Positions 26,732 through 37,988 are shown, counted from the first letter of the stretch. The stretch is 64,000 nt of DNA from Arthrobacter sp. C9C5 (GCF_013359735.1 NZ_JABFMX010000019.1:23775-87774); one strand, 5' to 3'. The notes: generated from the letters alone by a model not told the origin. Program-made: numbers and translations.

Positions 26732-27590
26732 TTCAATTAACGCGGCGGCGGGGGCGACGGCGGCGCCCGCCCTGCGCGCGCATTCGCCGGCCGTCTCGGC
26801 GGCCCGCGCCCGCCGCTGGGGCGCCTTCTACTACGCCGAGCAGGTCCTGCGGGTGATGAAGGGCTACGGCTGGACCATCGTCATGTACGGCGTCGGCCAG
26901 CCGGTCGCCTACCTCTTCGCCATGGGCGTGGGCCTAGCCACGCTGGTGGATACGAACTCCACCGCGGCCTTCGGCGGCGTCAGCTACCTGGCCTTCATCG
27001 CCCCCGCGCTGCTGATCTCCGCCGCCGTGATGACCGCCGCCAACGAATTCACCTTCCCGGTGATGGACGGCTTCAAATGGCGCCGGGTCTACTACGGCCC
27101 GCACGCCTCGCCGCTGACGCCGGAACAGATCGCGGCCGGGCAGATCATTGCCGTCACGGTGCGGTTCGTGCTGCAGTCCGCCATCTACTTCGGCGTCGTC
27201 GCACTCTTCGGTGCGTCCCCGGGCGGCTGGGGCTGGGTCTCGATCCTGGTGGCCACCCTGGCAGGGCTGTCCTTCGGCCTGCCGCTGATGGCCTACGCGG
27301 CCACCATCAAGAACGACAGGGGCCAGTTCGCCATGGTCATGCGCTTCATCGTGATGCCGCTGTTCCTCTTCTCCGGGACCTTCTTCCCGCTGGACACCCT
27401 GCCCCTGGCAGTCCGCTGGATCGGCTGGATCTCGCCGATCTGGCACGGCACCGAACTGGGCCGCGTCTTCAGCTACGGCTACCAGGAAGCGCCGCTTCTC
27501 ACCGTGGTCCACGTCGTCTTCCTGCTCGGCCTCGCCGTTCTCGGCTGGGTCCTGACCCGGCGCCAGTTCGCCAAAAGGATGGCATCATGA
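26724..27590 (+). CDS. ABC-2 type transporter permease (first)
   Basis: A 288-residue membrane protein with six hydrophobic segments and the ABC-2 signature region RFIVMPLFLFSGTFFPLDTL, followed by WIGWISPIWHGTELGR, as in NodJ/DrrB proteins. It starts with TTG at 26724, with GGAG five bases upstream, and overlaps the ATPase end by eight bases. The N-terminus of about 35 residues is Ala-rich and cytosolic. It would form a heterodimer with the next gene product. Confidence 0.85.
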
Positions 27591-28435
27591 GCGTGCTCGC
27601 CGGACACTATGACGCGGCCGGCCAGAGCGTCACCGACGCCGCCCGCAACCGCCGCTTCGGGCCGCTCTACTCGCGCAACGTGCGCGCCGTCGTCGCCCGC
27701 GGACTGATGGCCACCAAGAGCAGCAACTGGATGGTCATGGTCTCCGGATTCTTCGAACCGGTGCTGTACCTGATCTCGATGGGCGTGGGCCTGGGCGCGA
27801 TCGTCGGCGCGGTGCAGGGTCCCGGCGGGCAGCAGATATCGTACGCGGCCTACATCGCCCCGGCCCTGCTGGCGGTCTCGGCGATGAACGGCGCAGTCTA
27901 CGACTCCACCTGGAACGTCTTCTTCAAGATGAACTTCGCCAAGCTCTACCAGGGCATGCTCTACACCTCCCTCGGACCGATCGACGTCGCGATGGGCGAA
28001 ATTTTCCTCGCCCTGCTCCGCGGACTCATGTACGCCACCGGCTTCACCGCCGTGATGGGCGTGATGGGCCTGATCACTACCCCATGGGCCATCCTGATGA
28101 TCCCGGCGTCGGTGCTGATCGCGTTCGGTTTCGCGAGCTTCGGCATGGGCATCACCAGCTTCATGAAGACCTTCCAGCAGATGGACTGGATCAACTTCGT
28201 GATGCTGCCGATGTTCCTCTTCAGCGCCACCTTCTACCCGTTGAGCGTGTACCCGCAGTGGATCCAGTGGCTGATCCAGGCGATGCCGCTGTGGCACGGG
28301 GTGGAGCTGCTGCGCCAGATCAGCGTCGGCGTGTTCACCCCCGCCACCGCCGTGCACATCGGCTACTACCTCGTCATGATCGTGCTCGGCGTGGCGCTCA
28401 CCACCGGCCGGCTCCGCAAGCTGTTCCTGAAGTGA
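27587..28435 (+). CDS. ABC-2 type transporter permease (second)
   Basis: A 282-residue homologue of the preceding permease, with six hydrophobic segments and the matching region NFVMLPMFLFSATFYPLSVY then WLIQAMPLWHGVELLR. ATG at 27587 overlaps the previous stop (ATGA). The two permeases share layout but differ in sequence, so an internal duplication followed by divergence is likely. No substrate is indicated by neighbours. Confidence 0.85.
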   Translation: MSVLAGHYDAAGQSVTDAARNRRFGPLYSRNVRAVVARGLMATKSSNWMVMVSGFFEPVLYLISMGVGLGAIVGAVQGPGGQQISYAAYIAPALLAVSAMNGAVYDSTWNVFFKMNFAKLYQGMLYTSLGPIDVAMGEIFLALLRGLMYATGFTAVMGVMGLITTPWAILMIPASVLIAFGFASFGMGITSFMKTFQQMDWINFVMLPMFLFSATFYPLSVYPQWIQWLIQAMPLWHGVELLRQISVGVFTPATAVHIGYYLVMIVLGVALTTGRLRKLFLK

Positions 28436-28475
28436 CAAAACCGGTCGTCACAGACCCGGCGCAAAGGAGAACCCC

Positions 28476-28832
28476 ATGATCGGCAAATGGCACGCCCTCG
28501 TCATCGACTGCGAGCAGCCGGACACGGCCGCGACCTTCTACCAGCAGCTGCTCGGCATGATCCGGGTGGACGAGGATGCGGACTGGATTACGATCGGCGA
28601 CGCCGCCGACCGCCCCGCGCTCGCTTTCCAGCGGGTCGAGCGGCTGGTCCGGCCGCAGTGGCCGGACGCTGACCACCCGCAGCAGATGCACGTGGATGTG
28701 ATGGTGGGGGACCTCGACGCCGCGGAGGACGAGGTTCTGAAGCTCGGCGCCACGAACCTGTTCGCCGGCGGAGAGTCCTTCCGGGTCTACGCGGACCCCA
28801 GCGGGCACCCGTTTTGCCTGGTGCTGTCCTGA
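28476..28832 (+). CDS. VOC family (glyoxalase-like) protein
   Basis: A 118-residue single-domain protein of the vicinal oxygen chelate fold: WHALVIDCEQPDTAATFYQQ at the start, the middle MHVDVMVGDLDAAEDEVLKL and the end FRVYADPSGHPFCLVL. His and Glu positions that could bind metal are only partly kept, so catalytic activity is uncertain. A strong AAAGGAG box lies six bases before the ATG. Its position 40 bases after the exporter genes may mean cotranscription. Confidence 0.8.
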   Translation: MIGKWHALVIDCEQPDTAATFYQQLLGMIRVDEDADWITIGDAADRPALAFQRVERLVRPQWPDADHPQQMHVDVMVGDLDAAEDEVLKLGATNLFAGGESFRVYADPSGHPFCLVLS

Positions 28833-28953
28833 CGGCGTAGTTCCGGCGTAGTTCTCCCGCAGTCCTCGGCCGTATTTCCCGCGCCGCGTCCCGCGCCGTT
28901 CGCCCGGGGTGGAAGCGCAGCCCCGAATCCGGCCGGTTTGCGATAATGGGCTC

Positions 28954-29526
28954 ATGCGATCTCTGGACAACCCTTCTGCCAAGCCGTCCGCGTTCAACGC
29001 GGCCACCGGAAAATTCTCAATGTTCCGCATCGGCGGACTCGGGATGACGGTCTTCATCATCGCGTTCCTGGTGGCCGTCATCTTCGCGGCAAACCAGAAC
29101 GACGTCGTGGGCTGGGTTGTCGCGGTCATCGCCGCCTTTTGGCTCGCTCTGGCATCGTTCGTGGTGTTCAGCATCCAGCGGGCCGCCAAGAAAGCCGGCG
29201 CCAAGCTGAACGAGGCGCAGAACGCGTTCAACTCCGCGGTGGGCCGGGCGCCGTCGTCCGGCAGCGCCGATCACGGCGGCACGCGCCTCGTCGGCGACCG
29301 CCGCGGAGCGGACGAGATCCGCGACATGAAGCTGGACCACTCCTTCAAGATTGTCCAGGTGCAGGTCCGCGTGGTGGAGCAGGAACGGGCCAAGGGCGGC
29401 GCCGCGGACCAGGAGACCATCCGCCGGGCGCTGGAAACCATCGAGATCACGGCCACCAATGCACGGGACATGATCAAGTCCGCGGACGGCACCGACGAGC
29501 CGGTCCACGGAACCATCATCGACTAG
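28954..29526 (+). CDS. Conserved-type membrane protein, function unknown
   Basis: A 190-residue protein with two adjacent membrane helices (about 27-46 and 53-72), a short hydrophilic hairpin with NQNDVVGW between them, and a long charged cytosolic part. The cytosolic part carries a helical segment with DHSFKIVQVQVRVVEQERAK and a helical C-terminus. I do not recognise a family. The ATG at 28954 is preceded by GATAAT at 28942-28947, six bases before the codon, which fits leaderless transcription. The xth gene starts 11 bases after its stop. Confidence 0.6.
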   Translation: MRSLDNPSAKPSAFNAATGKFSMFRIGGLGMTVFIIAFLVAVIFAANQNDVVGWVVAVIAAFWLALASFVVFSIQRAAKKAGAKLNEAQNAFNSAVGRAPSSGSADHGGTRLVGDRRGADEIRDMKLDHSFKIVQVQVRVVEQERAKGGAADQETIRRALETIEITATNARDMIKSADGTDEPVHGTIID

Positions 29527-29536
29527 AGTGGAACGG

Positions 29537-31526
<1,990 letters not shown>

Positions 31527-31530
31527 CGCA

Positions 31531-32208
31531 ATGTCCTCCGCCAGCAAAGTCACCGCCAACGACACCGGGCGCGCCGTCCACCACAGCGCACGCAAGGGTT
31601 CAGGCGCCGCACCCCACCAAAGTGTGGCGGCCGGCAACGGACAGACCCCGGATGAGGGCATCAGCATCGGCGTCATCCTGGGCTTCCCGCCGGAGATCGC
31701 CGAGGAGCTGCAGCGCTGGCGGGCCTCCTTCGGTGACCCGATGGCCGCGTCCATACCGGCGCACATCACCCTGGTCACCACCACCATGACGCAGGACTGG
31801 GAAGCCACCCGCAACCACGTCCGCGAGGTGGCGCGGGGGCAGGAGCCGTTCAGCGTGACGATCGCCGGCACCGGGTCCTTCCGCCCGGTCTCGCCGGTGG
31901 TCTACCTGAACGTCGAGGCCGGTTTCGGCGAGTGCGTCAAGCTGCACCAGCAGCTCCAGACCGGGCCGCTGGAGCGCGAATTGCCGTTTGCCTACCACCC
32001 GCACGTCACCGTGGCCCACGACGTGGCCCCGGAAAGCCTCGACGAGGCCGAAACGGCGCTGAAGAATTACAGGGCCAGCTTCCCGGTGGCTAGCATGGGA
32101 CTTTACGAGCACGACGACAACGGCATCTGGCAGCTACGGGAAGAGCTTGACTTTGGCACCGAACCTGACGACCACCGAGGCGCGGCCGGCGCAACAGGCG
32201 CCCGCTGA
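31531..32208 (+). CDS. 2'-5' RNA ligase / cyclic phosphodiesterase-like (2H) protein
   Basis: A 225-residue protein with the two HxT motifs of the 2H phosphoesterase superfamily: HIT in SIPAHITLVTTT and HVT in AYHPHVTVAHDV. The first 40 residues are low-complexity, so the folded domain begins near GISIGVILGFPPEIAEELQ. Members hydrolyse cyclic phosphates or ligate RNA halves in vitro; the physiological substrate is unknown. The gene starts four bases after trpS ends, suggesting cotranscription, and its end overlaps the BrkB gene. Confidence 0.82.
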   Translation: MSSASKVTANDTGRAVHHSARKGSGAAPHQSVAAGNGQTPDEGISIGVILGFPPEIAEELQRWRASFGDPMAASIPAHITLVTTTMTQDWEATRNHVREVARGQEPFSVTIAGTGSFRPVSPVVYLNVEAGFGECVKLHQQLQTGPLERELPFAYHPHVTVAHDVAPESLDEAETALKNYRASFPVASMGLYEHDDNGIWQLREELDFGTEPDDHRGAAGATGAR

Positions 32209-33316
32209 ACCTCCGCTTCCCACCGACCTCGCCCAGCTGAGGCTGGAAGTCATCCGGAAGCGGGTGGACTGGGGCAAGGCACGGCGCTCCTCCGGCGGGG
32301 GCCTGGCCGCGCCGCTGGCCATGGTCCAGTGGCTGCTCGCCCGGCTCAACGCGTTCCGGCCGATGCGGGCCTTCCGGCATTACAACCTGCAGCACGGCCC
32401 GCTGATGAGCGCCGGCATCGGCTTCAACATGTTCTTCTCCATCACCGGCCTGCTGGCCACCGGGTTTTCCATCGCCGGGCTGTTGCTGCGCGGCCAGCCG
32501 GCACTGCTGGACAAGGTCATCAGCAGCGTCGCCACCAGTGCCCCCGGGCTGCTGAAGGTAGACGGCCGGGCGGGGCTGGTGGACCCGCAGGAGCTGCTGA
32601 ACCCCAACGGCCTCGGCTGGACGGCGGTGATCGCCGCCGTCGTCACCGTGGTGACCTCGCTGGGCTGGATCGCCGGCCTGCGTGACGGCCTGCGCGGCGT
32701 GCTGCGGCTCGGCCCGCTCAAGGTCAACCCGGTCCTGCTGAAACTGCGCGACGTCGGCACCCTCCTGCTGCTCGGCGTGGCCCTGGTGATCAGCGCCGGT
32801 GCCTCCCTCGTGTTCGGCACCGCCGCCGGCTGGGTGGCCGAGCAGCTCAACCTGGACCCGCTGGTGGCCGGCCCGCTGACCACGTCCATCAAGATCGCGG
32901 TGCCGCTGGTCCTGGGCTGGGTGACCGCGCTGATCATGTTCCGGCTGGCCGGCGGCCTTAGACTGCAGCGCCGTGCCCTGCTGGAAGGTACCATCCTGTC
33001 CGCGGTGGGCACCAGCGTCCTGCAGATCTTCAGCGCCGAACTCCTCGCCAGCGCCGGTCGGAACCCCATCCTCGCGCCCTTCGCCATCATCATCGGCCTG
33101 CTCATCTGGTTCAACCTGGTCAGCCAGGTCTACCTCGTCTCGGCCGCGTGGTCAGCGATCCGCGAAGAGGACCTCACGGCCACGCCGTCCGCCAAGACTG
33201 CCGGCTGGGGAGCGCGCCAGGTTCAGCCCGGGAAGACGCCGGCCGAGCCGCGGGAGCGACGCCGCCCGGCGGCTAGCTTCCGGCGTCGAGGTACTGATCG
33301 GCCCACGCCGAAATAA
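32147..33316 (+). CDS. YihY/BrkB family inner-membrane protein
   Basis: A protein of about 389 residues with six hydrophobic segments and the YihY/BrkB layout: HGPLMSAGIGFNMFFSITGL near the first helix, GWTAVIAAVVTVVTSLGWIA and a terminal LLIWFNLVSQVYLVSAAW helix. The last 55 residues are basic and probably disordered. Function of the family is unclear; an RNase BN role was withdrawn. The start is TTG at 32147 or, better spaced from GGAAG, TTG at 32153, giving an overlap of about 60 bases with the upstream gene. Its 3' end overlaps the convergent hydrolase gene by 44 bases. Confidence 0.8.
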   Translation: MTLAPNLTTTEARPAQQAPAEPPLPTDLAQLRLEVIRKRVDWGKARRSSGGGLAAPLAMVQWLLARLNAFRPMRAFRHYNLQHGPLMSAGIGFNMFFSITGLLATGFSIAGLLLRGQPALLDKVISSVATSAPGLLKVDGRAGLVDPQELLNPNGLGWTAVIAAVVTVVTSLGWIAGLRDGLRGVLRLGPLKVNPVLLKLRDVGTLLLLGVALVISAGASLVFGTAAGWVAEQLNLDPLVAGPLTTSIKIAVPLVLGWVTALIMFRLAGGLRLQRRALLEGTILSAVGTSVLQIFSAELLASAGRNPILAPFAIIIGLLIWFNLVSQVYLVSAAWSAIREEDLTATPSAKTAGWGARQVQPGKTPAEPRERRRPAASFRRRGTDRPTPK

Positions 33317-34043
33317 TCTTGGCCGCGCGGGCGGCCTGGCCCTTGCCGGTGAGCAGGTGGTCGGAGCCCTCGAGCGAGACGAAGCTGCGCGGGTGCCGCG
33401 CGGTCTGGAAGATGCTGCTGGCATTGTCGATGCCCACCGTGTTGTCGGTGGGGGAGTGCAGCACCATCAGGGGCTTGTGCAGCCGCCGGATGCAGTCGGT
33501 CAGGTCCGCGTTTTCCAGGTCCTCGACGAAATGCCGGCGGATCTCCACCCGCTTGCCGCCGAGGTCCACCTCGGCGCTGCCCTCGCTCAGGATGCGGTCC
33601 AGCGCGGCGTCAAAGACATGTGCGACGTGCTTGGGCGAGAACGGGGCGCCTACCGTGGCGACGGCGTCGAGCTCCGGGATGCTCCCGGCGGCCGCCAGCA
33701 CCGCGGCCCCGCCGAACGAGTGACCCACGAGCAGCGACACGGCCCGGCCGGAGTCGCGCATGAACTCGGCCGCCCGGACGGTGTCCGCCACCTTGTGGCT
33801 GAAGGACCCCTCGGACCAGAGCCCCGCGGACTCGCCCAGGCCGAGGTTGTCGAAGCGGAGCATGCCCACCCCGTTGTCCGCCAGCGCCTTGCACATCCGC
33901 GAGGCCGAGGGGCTGTCCTTGCCGAGCGTGAAGCCGTGTGAGAACACACCCCAGCCTTTCACCGGCCCCTCGGGGAGGTCGATGACGCCGGAGAGCAGCT
34001 CGCCGGTGGAACCTTCGAAGGACACTTTTTCGGAGCGGGACAC
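33273..34043 (-). CDS. Alpha/beta hydrolase (esterase-like)
   Basis: A 256-residue serine hydrolase with nucleophile elbow GHSFGGAAV, the acidic residue in VLHSPTDNTVGIDNA and the histidine in SLEGSDHLLTG. The oxyanion region is in WGVFSHGFTLGKDSPSA. The sequence resembles the hydrolase half of alpha/beta hydrolase-OsmC fusion proteins, but here no OsmC domain follows. GTG at 34043 has AAGGGG six bases upstream. It lies beyond the sdh terminator and is convergent with the BrkB gene. Confidence 0.85.
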   Translation of the reverse strand: MSRSEKVSFEGSTGELLSGVIDLPEGPVKGWGVFSHGFTLGKDSPSASRMCKALADNGVGMLRFDNLGLGESAGLWSEGSFSHKVADTVRAAEFMRDSGRAVSLLVGHSFGGAAVLAAAGSIPELDAVATVGAPFSPKHVAHVFDAALDRILSEGSAEVDLGGKRVEIRRHFVEDLENADLTDCIRRLHKPLMVLHSPTDNTVGIDNASSIFQTARHPRSFVSLEGSDHLLTGKGQAARAAKIISAWADQYLDAGS

Positions 34044-34100
34044 TTGCGTCCCCTTTCGTCTGGTCGGGTGATCTGGTCGGGTCGTGCGGTGGGGTCGGGA

Positions 34101-34149
34101 AACGACGGCGGCGCCCCCACCGCAAGGTGGGAGGCGCCGTCGTCGTTGG
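34101..34149 (-). terminator. Terminator of the sdh operon
   Basis: A long stem built from GGCGCC (34110-34115 with 34133-34138) and CCCACC/GGTGGG closes on a GCAA tetraloop. An outer AACGACG/CGTCGTT extension is mostly paired. It lies about 20 bases beyond the sdhB stop on the minus strand. Confidence 0.8.
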
Positions 34150-34168
34150 AGCTGGTTGCAGGTGTGCG

Positions 34169-34951
34169 TTAGATCTTGCGGGCCAGAATGGCCTGCTTGA
34201 CCTCGGCGATTGCCTGCGTGACCTGGATGCCGCGCGGGCAGGCCTCGGTGCAGTTGAAGGTGGTGCGGCAGCGCCACACGCCTTCCTTGTCGTTGAGGAT
34301 CTCCAGGCGCATGTCGCCGGCGTCATCACGGGAATCGAAGATGAAGCGGTGCGCGTTGACGATCGCGGCCGGGCCGAAGTACTGGCCGTCGGTCCAGAAC
34401 ACCGGGCAGGACGAGGTGCACGCGGCGCACAGGATGCACTTGGTGGTGTCGTCGAACCGTTCGCGGTCCTCGGCGGACTGCAGGCGTTCCTTGGTGGGCT
34501 CGTGGCCGCGGTTGATCAGGAAGGGCATGACTTCGCGGAAGGACTGGAAGAACGGCTCCATGTCCACGATCAGGTCCTTTTCCACCGGCAGGCCCTTGAT
34601 CGGCTCGACCGTGATGGGCTTGGTGGTGTCCAGGTCCTTGAGCAGGGTCTTGCAGGCGAGGCGGTTGCGGCCGTTGATGCGCATGGCATCGGAACCGCAG
34701 ACGCCGTGGGCGCAGGACCGGCGGAAGGAGACGCTGCCGTCAATTTCCCACTTGACCTTGTGCAGGGCGTCCAGGACGCGGTCCGTGCCGTACATGGTGA
34801 CGTGGAAGTCGTCCCAGGTGGACTCGTCGGAGACCTCCGGGTTGTAGCGGCGCACGCGCAGGTGGACGTCGAAGGACGGGATGTCCCCGCCGCCGCCGAC
34901 GCCGGCGGGCAGTTCGATCTTGGAGGCTGGCTCAGCGAGTTCAGCGGTCAT
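34169..34951 (-). CDS. sdhB: Succinate dehydrogenase iron-sulfur subunit
   Basis: A 260-residue electron-transfer subunit. The [2Fe-2S] ligands lie in FRRSCAHGVCGSDAM and RLACKTLL. The [4Fe-4S] and [3Fe-4S] ligands lie in CILCAACTSSCPVFW and CRTTFNCTEACPRGI. It passes electrons from SdhA-bound FAD to quinone in the membrane subunits. The ATG follows the sdhA stop by one base. It is the last gene of the operon. Confidence 0.96.
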   Translation of the reverse strand: MTAELAEPASKIELPAGVGGGGDIPSFDVHLRVRRYNPEVSDESTWDDFHVTMYGTDRVLDALHKVKWEIDGSVSFRRSCAHGVCGSDAMRINGRNRLACKTLLKDLDTTKPITVEPIKGLPVEKDLIVDMEPFFQSFREVMPFLINRGHEPTKERLQSAEDRERFDDTTKCILCAACTSSCPVFWTDGQYFGPAAIVNAHRFIFDSRDDAGDMRLEILNDKEGVWRCRTTFNCTEACPRGIQVTQAIAEVKQAILARKI

Positions 34952-34952
34952 C

Positions 34953-36752
34953 TTAGTACTTCCTCACCATCGGCTCGTAGCGCGTAAAGACCACCGGTTT
35001 GGTGGCAAGCCGGATGCCGGCAATCGACTCGGCGGAACCGTCCGCCGGTGCGTGGTCATCCTTGTACGCCATGGAGTGCTTCATGAATTTTTCGTCGTCG
35101 CGCTCGGGGAAGTCCTCGCGGAAGTGTCCGCCGCGGGATTCCTCGCGGTGCAGGGCAGCCACGGTCATGACCTTGGCGAGCTCCAGCAGGAAGCCCAGTT
35201 CCACGGCCTCGAGCAGGTCCAGGTTGAAGCGCTTGCCCTTGTCCTGGACGCTGATGCGCTGGTACCGCTCCTCGAAGGACGCAATGTCCTTCAGGACCTG
35301 GTTGAGCGTCTCGGCGGTGCGGAACACCTGCATGTTGGCGTCCATGGTGTCCTGCAGTTCCTTGCGGATCTGGGCCACCTTCTCGGTGCCGTCAGAGGTG
35401 CGGACGTGGTCCAGCAGGTTCAGCGTGTAGGCCTCGGGATCCGCGGGCAGTTCCACGAAGTCCGCGGTCTTGGCGTATTCGGCCGCGGCGATGCCCGCGC
35501 GCTTGCCGAAGACGTTGATGTCCAGCAGCGAGTTCGTGCCCAGACGGTTGGAACCGTGCACCGAGACGCAGGCAACCTCGCCAGCGGCGTAGAGGCCCGG
35601 GACGACGGTGTCGTTGTCCTGCAGGACCTCGGCGCTGATGTTGGTGGGGATGCCGCCCATGGCGTAGTGCGCCGTCGGGAAGACCGGAACCGGCTCCGTG
35701 TACGGCTCCACGCCCAGGTAGGTGCGGGCGAACTCGGTGATGTCCGGGAGCTTGGCGTCGATGTGCGCCGGCTCAAGGTGCGTCAGGTCCAGCAGGACGT
35801 AGTCCTTGTTCGGGCCGCAACCGCGGCCTTCACGGACTTCGTTGGCCATGGAGCGGGCCACGATGTCGCGCGGGGCGAGGTCCTTGATGGTGGGGGCGTA
35901 GCGCTCCATGAAGCGCTCACCCTCGGAGTTGCGCAGGATCGCGCCTTCGCCGCGGGCAGCCTCGGAGAGCAGGATGCCCAGGCCGGCCAGGCCGGTCGGG
36001 TGGAACTGGAAGAACTCCATGTCCTCCAGCGGGATGCCGCGGCGGAACGCGATGCCCATGCCGTCACCGGTGAGGGTGTGGGCGTTGGAGGTGGTCTTGA
36101 AGACCTTGCCGGCGCCGCCGGAGGCGAACACCACGGACTTGGCCTGGAAGACGTGCAGTTCGCCGGAGGCGAGGTCGTAGGACACGACGCCGGCAACGCG
36201 CTTCTGCTTGTACGGCGTGCCGTCCTCGCGGACTGCGTCTTCCTCGACGGTGAGCAGGTCGAGGACGTAGTACTCGTTGTAGAACTCGACGTTGTGCTTG
36301 ACGCAGTTTTGGTACAGCGTCTGCAGGATCATGTGGCCGGTGCGGTCCGCGGCGTAGCAGGCACGGCGGACCGGAGCCTTGCCGTGGTCGCGGGTGTGGC
36401 CGCCGAAGCGGCGCTGGTCGATCCGGCCCTCGGGCGTGCGGTTGAACGGCAGGCCCATCTTCTCAAGGTCCAGGACGGCGTCGATCGCTTCCTTCGCCAT
36501 GACCTCGGCGGCGTCCTGGTCCACCAGGTAGTCGCCGCCCTTGATGGTGTCGAAGGTGTGCCACTCCCAGTTGTCTTCCTCGACGTTGGCCAGGGCTGCA
36601 CACATGCCGCCCTGTGCCGCGCCGGTGTGGGAGCGCGTGGGGTAAAGCTTGGTCAGTACTGCTGTTCGCGCACGCTGACCGGATTCGATCGCGGCGCGCA
36701 TGCCAGCGCCACCGGCACCGACAATGACGACGTCGTACTTATGGACCTGCAT
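34953..36752 (-). CDS. sdhA: Succinate dehydrogenase flavoprotein subunit
   Basis: A 599-residue catalytic subunit oxidising succinate to fumarate. It has the FAD-binding start YDVVIVGAGGAGMRAAIESG, the flavinylated His42 in PTRSHTGAAQGGMCAAL, the substrate region FQFHPTGLAGLGIL and the active-site Arg in HYAMGGIPTN-ISAEVL and neighbouring segments. ATG at 36752 is preferred to an upstream frame extension because it begins directly before the Rossmann motif. A gap of 117 bases separates it from sdhD, and sdhB follows at once. Confidence 0.96.
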   Translation of the reverse strand: MQVHKYDVVIVGAGGAGMRAAIESGQRARTAVLTKLYPTRSHTGAAQGGMCAALANVEEDNWEWHTFDTIKGGDYLVDQDAAEVMAKEAIDAVLDLEKMGLPFNRTPEGRIDQRRFGGHTRDHGKAPVRRACYAADRTGHMILQTLYQNCVKHNVEFYNEYYVLDLLTVEEDAVREDGTPYKQKRVAGVVSYDLASGELHVFQAKSVVFASGGAGKVFKTTSNAHTLTGDGMGIAFRRGIPLEDMEFFQFHPTGLAGLGILLSEAARGEGAILRNSEGERFMERYAPTIKDLAPRDIVARSMANEVREGRGCGPNKDYVLLDLTHLEPAHIDAKLPDITEFARTYLGVEPYTEPVPVFPTAHYAMGGIPTNISAEVLQDNDTVVPGLYAAGEVACVSVHGSNRLGTNSLLDINVFGKRAGIAAAEYAKTADFVELPADPEAYTLNLLDHVRTSDGTEKVAQIRKELQDTMDANMQVFRTAETLNQVLKDIASFEERYQRISVQDKGKRFNLDLLEAVELGFLLELAKVMTVAALHREESRGGHFREDFPERDDEKFMKHSMAYKDDHAPADGSAESIAGIRLATKPVVFTRYEPMVRKY

Positions 36753-36869
36753 ACCAGATGCTCTTTCTCTCAAAATTCGCTGTAAAACACCGCCGGCGGA
36801 GCCTGCGCAGTGAAGTCTCGTGATCCCTACCCGCGCAGGGCAAGGATCAGCGCCCGGAGGGCCGGGCCG

Positions 36870-37334
36870 CTACGGAGCGGGGCAGAACCCGCCGGGCAGC
36901 TGCACGCCGTCGACCACGGGGCACGGGTTGAAGGTGAAGATCACCAGCGTGCCGAGGATGATGATGGCTGCGGCCGCGGCGTAGAGCACGATCTTCAGCC
37001 AGAGACGCGTCGCATCCTTTTCGGCGTAGTCGTTGATGATGGTGCGCACGCCGTTGGTGCCGTGCAGCATGGCGAGCCACAGCATGGCGAGGTCCCAGAC
37101 CTGCCAGAACGGGTCGGCCCACTTGCCGGCCACGAAGCCGAAGTCGATCGCGTGGATGCCCTCGCCGACCAGCAGGTTGACGGTCAGGTGGCCGAAGATG
37201 AGGACCACGAGGACGACGCCGGAAAGCCGCATGAAGAGCCATGCCAGCATTTCGAAGTTGCCCTTGGACGAACCGCTGCGGCGGTACTGCGGCGCAATCT
37301 TGCCGCTGCGCGGACTCTGAATGGTTGCACTCAT
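36870..37334 (-). CDS. sdhD: Succinate dehydrogenase membrane anchor subunit
   Basis: A 154-residue hydrophobic subunit with three membrane helices (about 28-55, 75-98 and 110-135) and the family segment WLAMLHGTNGVRTIINDYAE, whose His can ligand haem. Together with SdhC it forms the quinone site. It starts three bases after the sdhC stop. The basic N-terminus (SPRSGKIAPQYRRSGSSKGN) is cytosolic. Confidence 0.9.
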   Translation of the reverse strand: MSATIQSPRSGKIAPQYRRSGSSKGNFEMLAWLFMRLSGVVLVVLIFGHLTVNLLVGEGIHAIDFGFVAGKWADPFWQVWDLAMLWLAMLHGTNGVRTIINDYAEKDATRLWLKIVLYAAAAAIIILGTLVIFTFNPCPVVDGVQLPGGFCPAP

Positions 37335-37337
37335 GGC

Positions 37338-37718
37338 TTAGTGACCTCCGAGGGCGAGGGACAGGTGGCGGATGGAGAAGCCGACCATGACGACGACCCA
37401 GAGGGCCAGGACCGTCCACAGCATCTGGCGCTGGTACTTCGCGCCCTTCTTCCAGAAGTCGACGGCGATGATCCGCAGGCCGTTGAAGGCGTGGAAAACG
37501 ATCGCTGCGACGAGGCCCGTTTCACCCAGGGCCATAAGGGGGTTCTTGTAGGCACCGATCACGGCGGTGTAGGCCTCGGGGGACACACGCACCAATGAGG
37601 TGTCCAGCACGTGGACCAACAAGAAGAAAAAGATCACTACACCGGTAACGCGGTGTCCAACCCAGGACCACATGCCTTCACGGCCGCGGTACAAGGTGCC
37701 AGCTGGTTTTGTCGGCAC
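37338..37718 (-). CDS. sdhC: Succinate dehydrogenase cytochrome b556 subunit
   Basis: A 126-residue subunit with three membrane helices and the cytochrome b556 signature GHRVTGVVIFFFLLVHVLD, including the haem-ligand His. TLYRGREGMWSWVGHRVTG and AFNGLRIIAVDF are also typical. GTG at 37718 is the start because AGGGAGG lies eight bases upstream. It heads the sdhCDAB operon; the promoter and a dyad lie about 90-120 bases upstream. Confidence 0.93.
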   Translation of the reverse strand: MPTKPAGTLYRGREGMWSWVGHRVTGVVIFFFLLVHVLDTSLVRVSPEAYTAVIGAYKNPLMALGETGLVAAIVFHAFNGLRIIAVDFWKKGAKYQRQMLWTVLALWVVVMVGFSIRHLSLALGGH

Positions 37719-37801
37719 TGAATAAACCTCCCTGCAACACAGCGGCGCTGGCATGGGATCCACGCGGGGGGAACGCCTGCTGCGAGAGCACTCGTAAGCT
37801 C

Positions 37802-37837
37802 AAGCCTAAATCTAGGCTTCGCCCTCAGCTTATTCAA
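37802..37837 (-). promoter_or_regulatory. sdhC promoter with overlapping inverted repeat
   Basis: On the minus strand TTGAAT (37832-37837) and TAGATT (37809-37814) are spaced 17 bases. The -10 box sits inside the perfect inverted repeat AAGCCTA-N4-TAGGCTT (37802-37819). A regulator bound there would block RNA polymerase. Its orientation is opposite to a DtxR/IdeR box, so the regulator is unknown. Confidence 0.6.
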
Positions 37838-37988
37838 TTCAGCGGATCGATGGTGACGGCGCCCGGCGCGGTTTTTGACCGCTTTTGAGACGAACGCCAC
37901 ATTCGCCGGCGCCGGCGCCGACTCCGTTTGCGTGCGCCGCGTGCCAAACTCCGGGGTGTGCGGACGGCGTTCCGCTAAAGTAGCCGTG

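Noticed and set aside
34881..36785. A 634-codon open frame opposite sdhA
   Set aside because: Antisense to the unmistakable flavoprotein subunit; no family features.
37802..37819. DtxR/IdeR iron box upstream of sdhC
   Set aside because: DtxR-family sites read TTAGG then CCTAA outside-in; this repeat is AAGCCTA then TAGGCTT, the opposite order. Kept only as an unknown operator.
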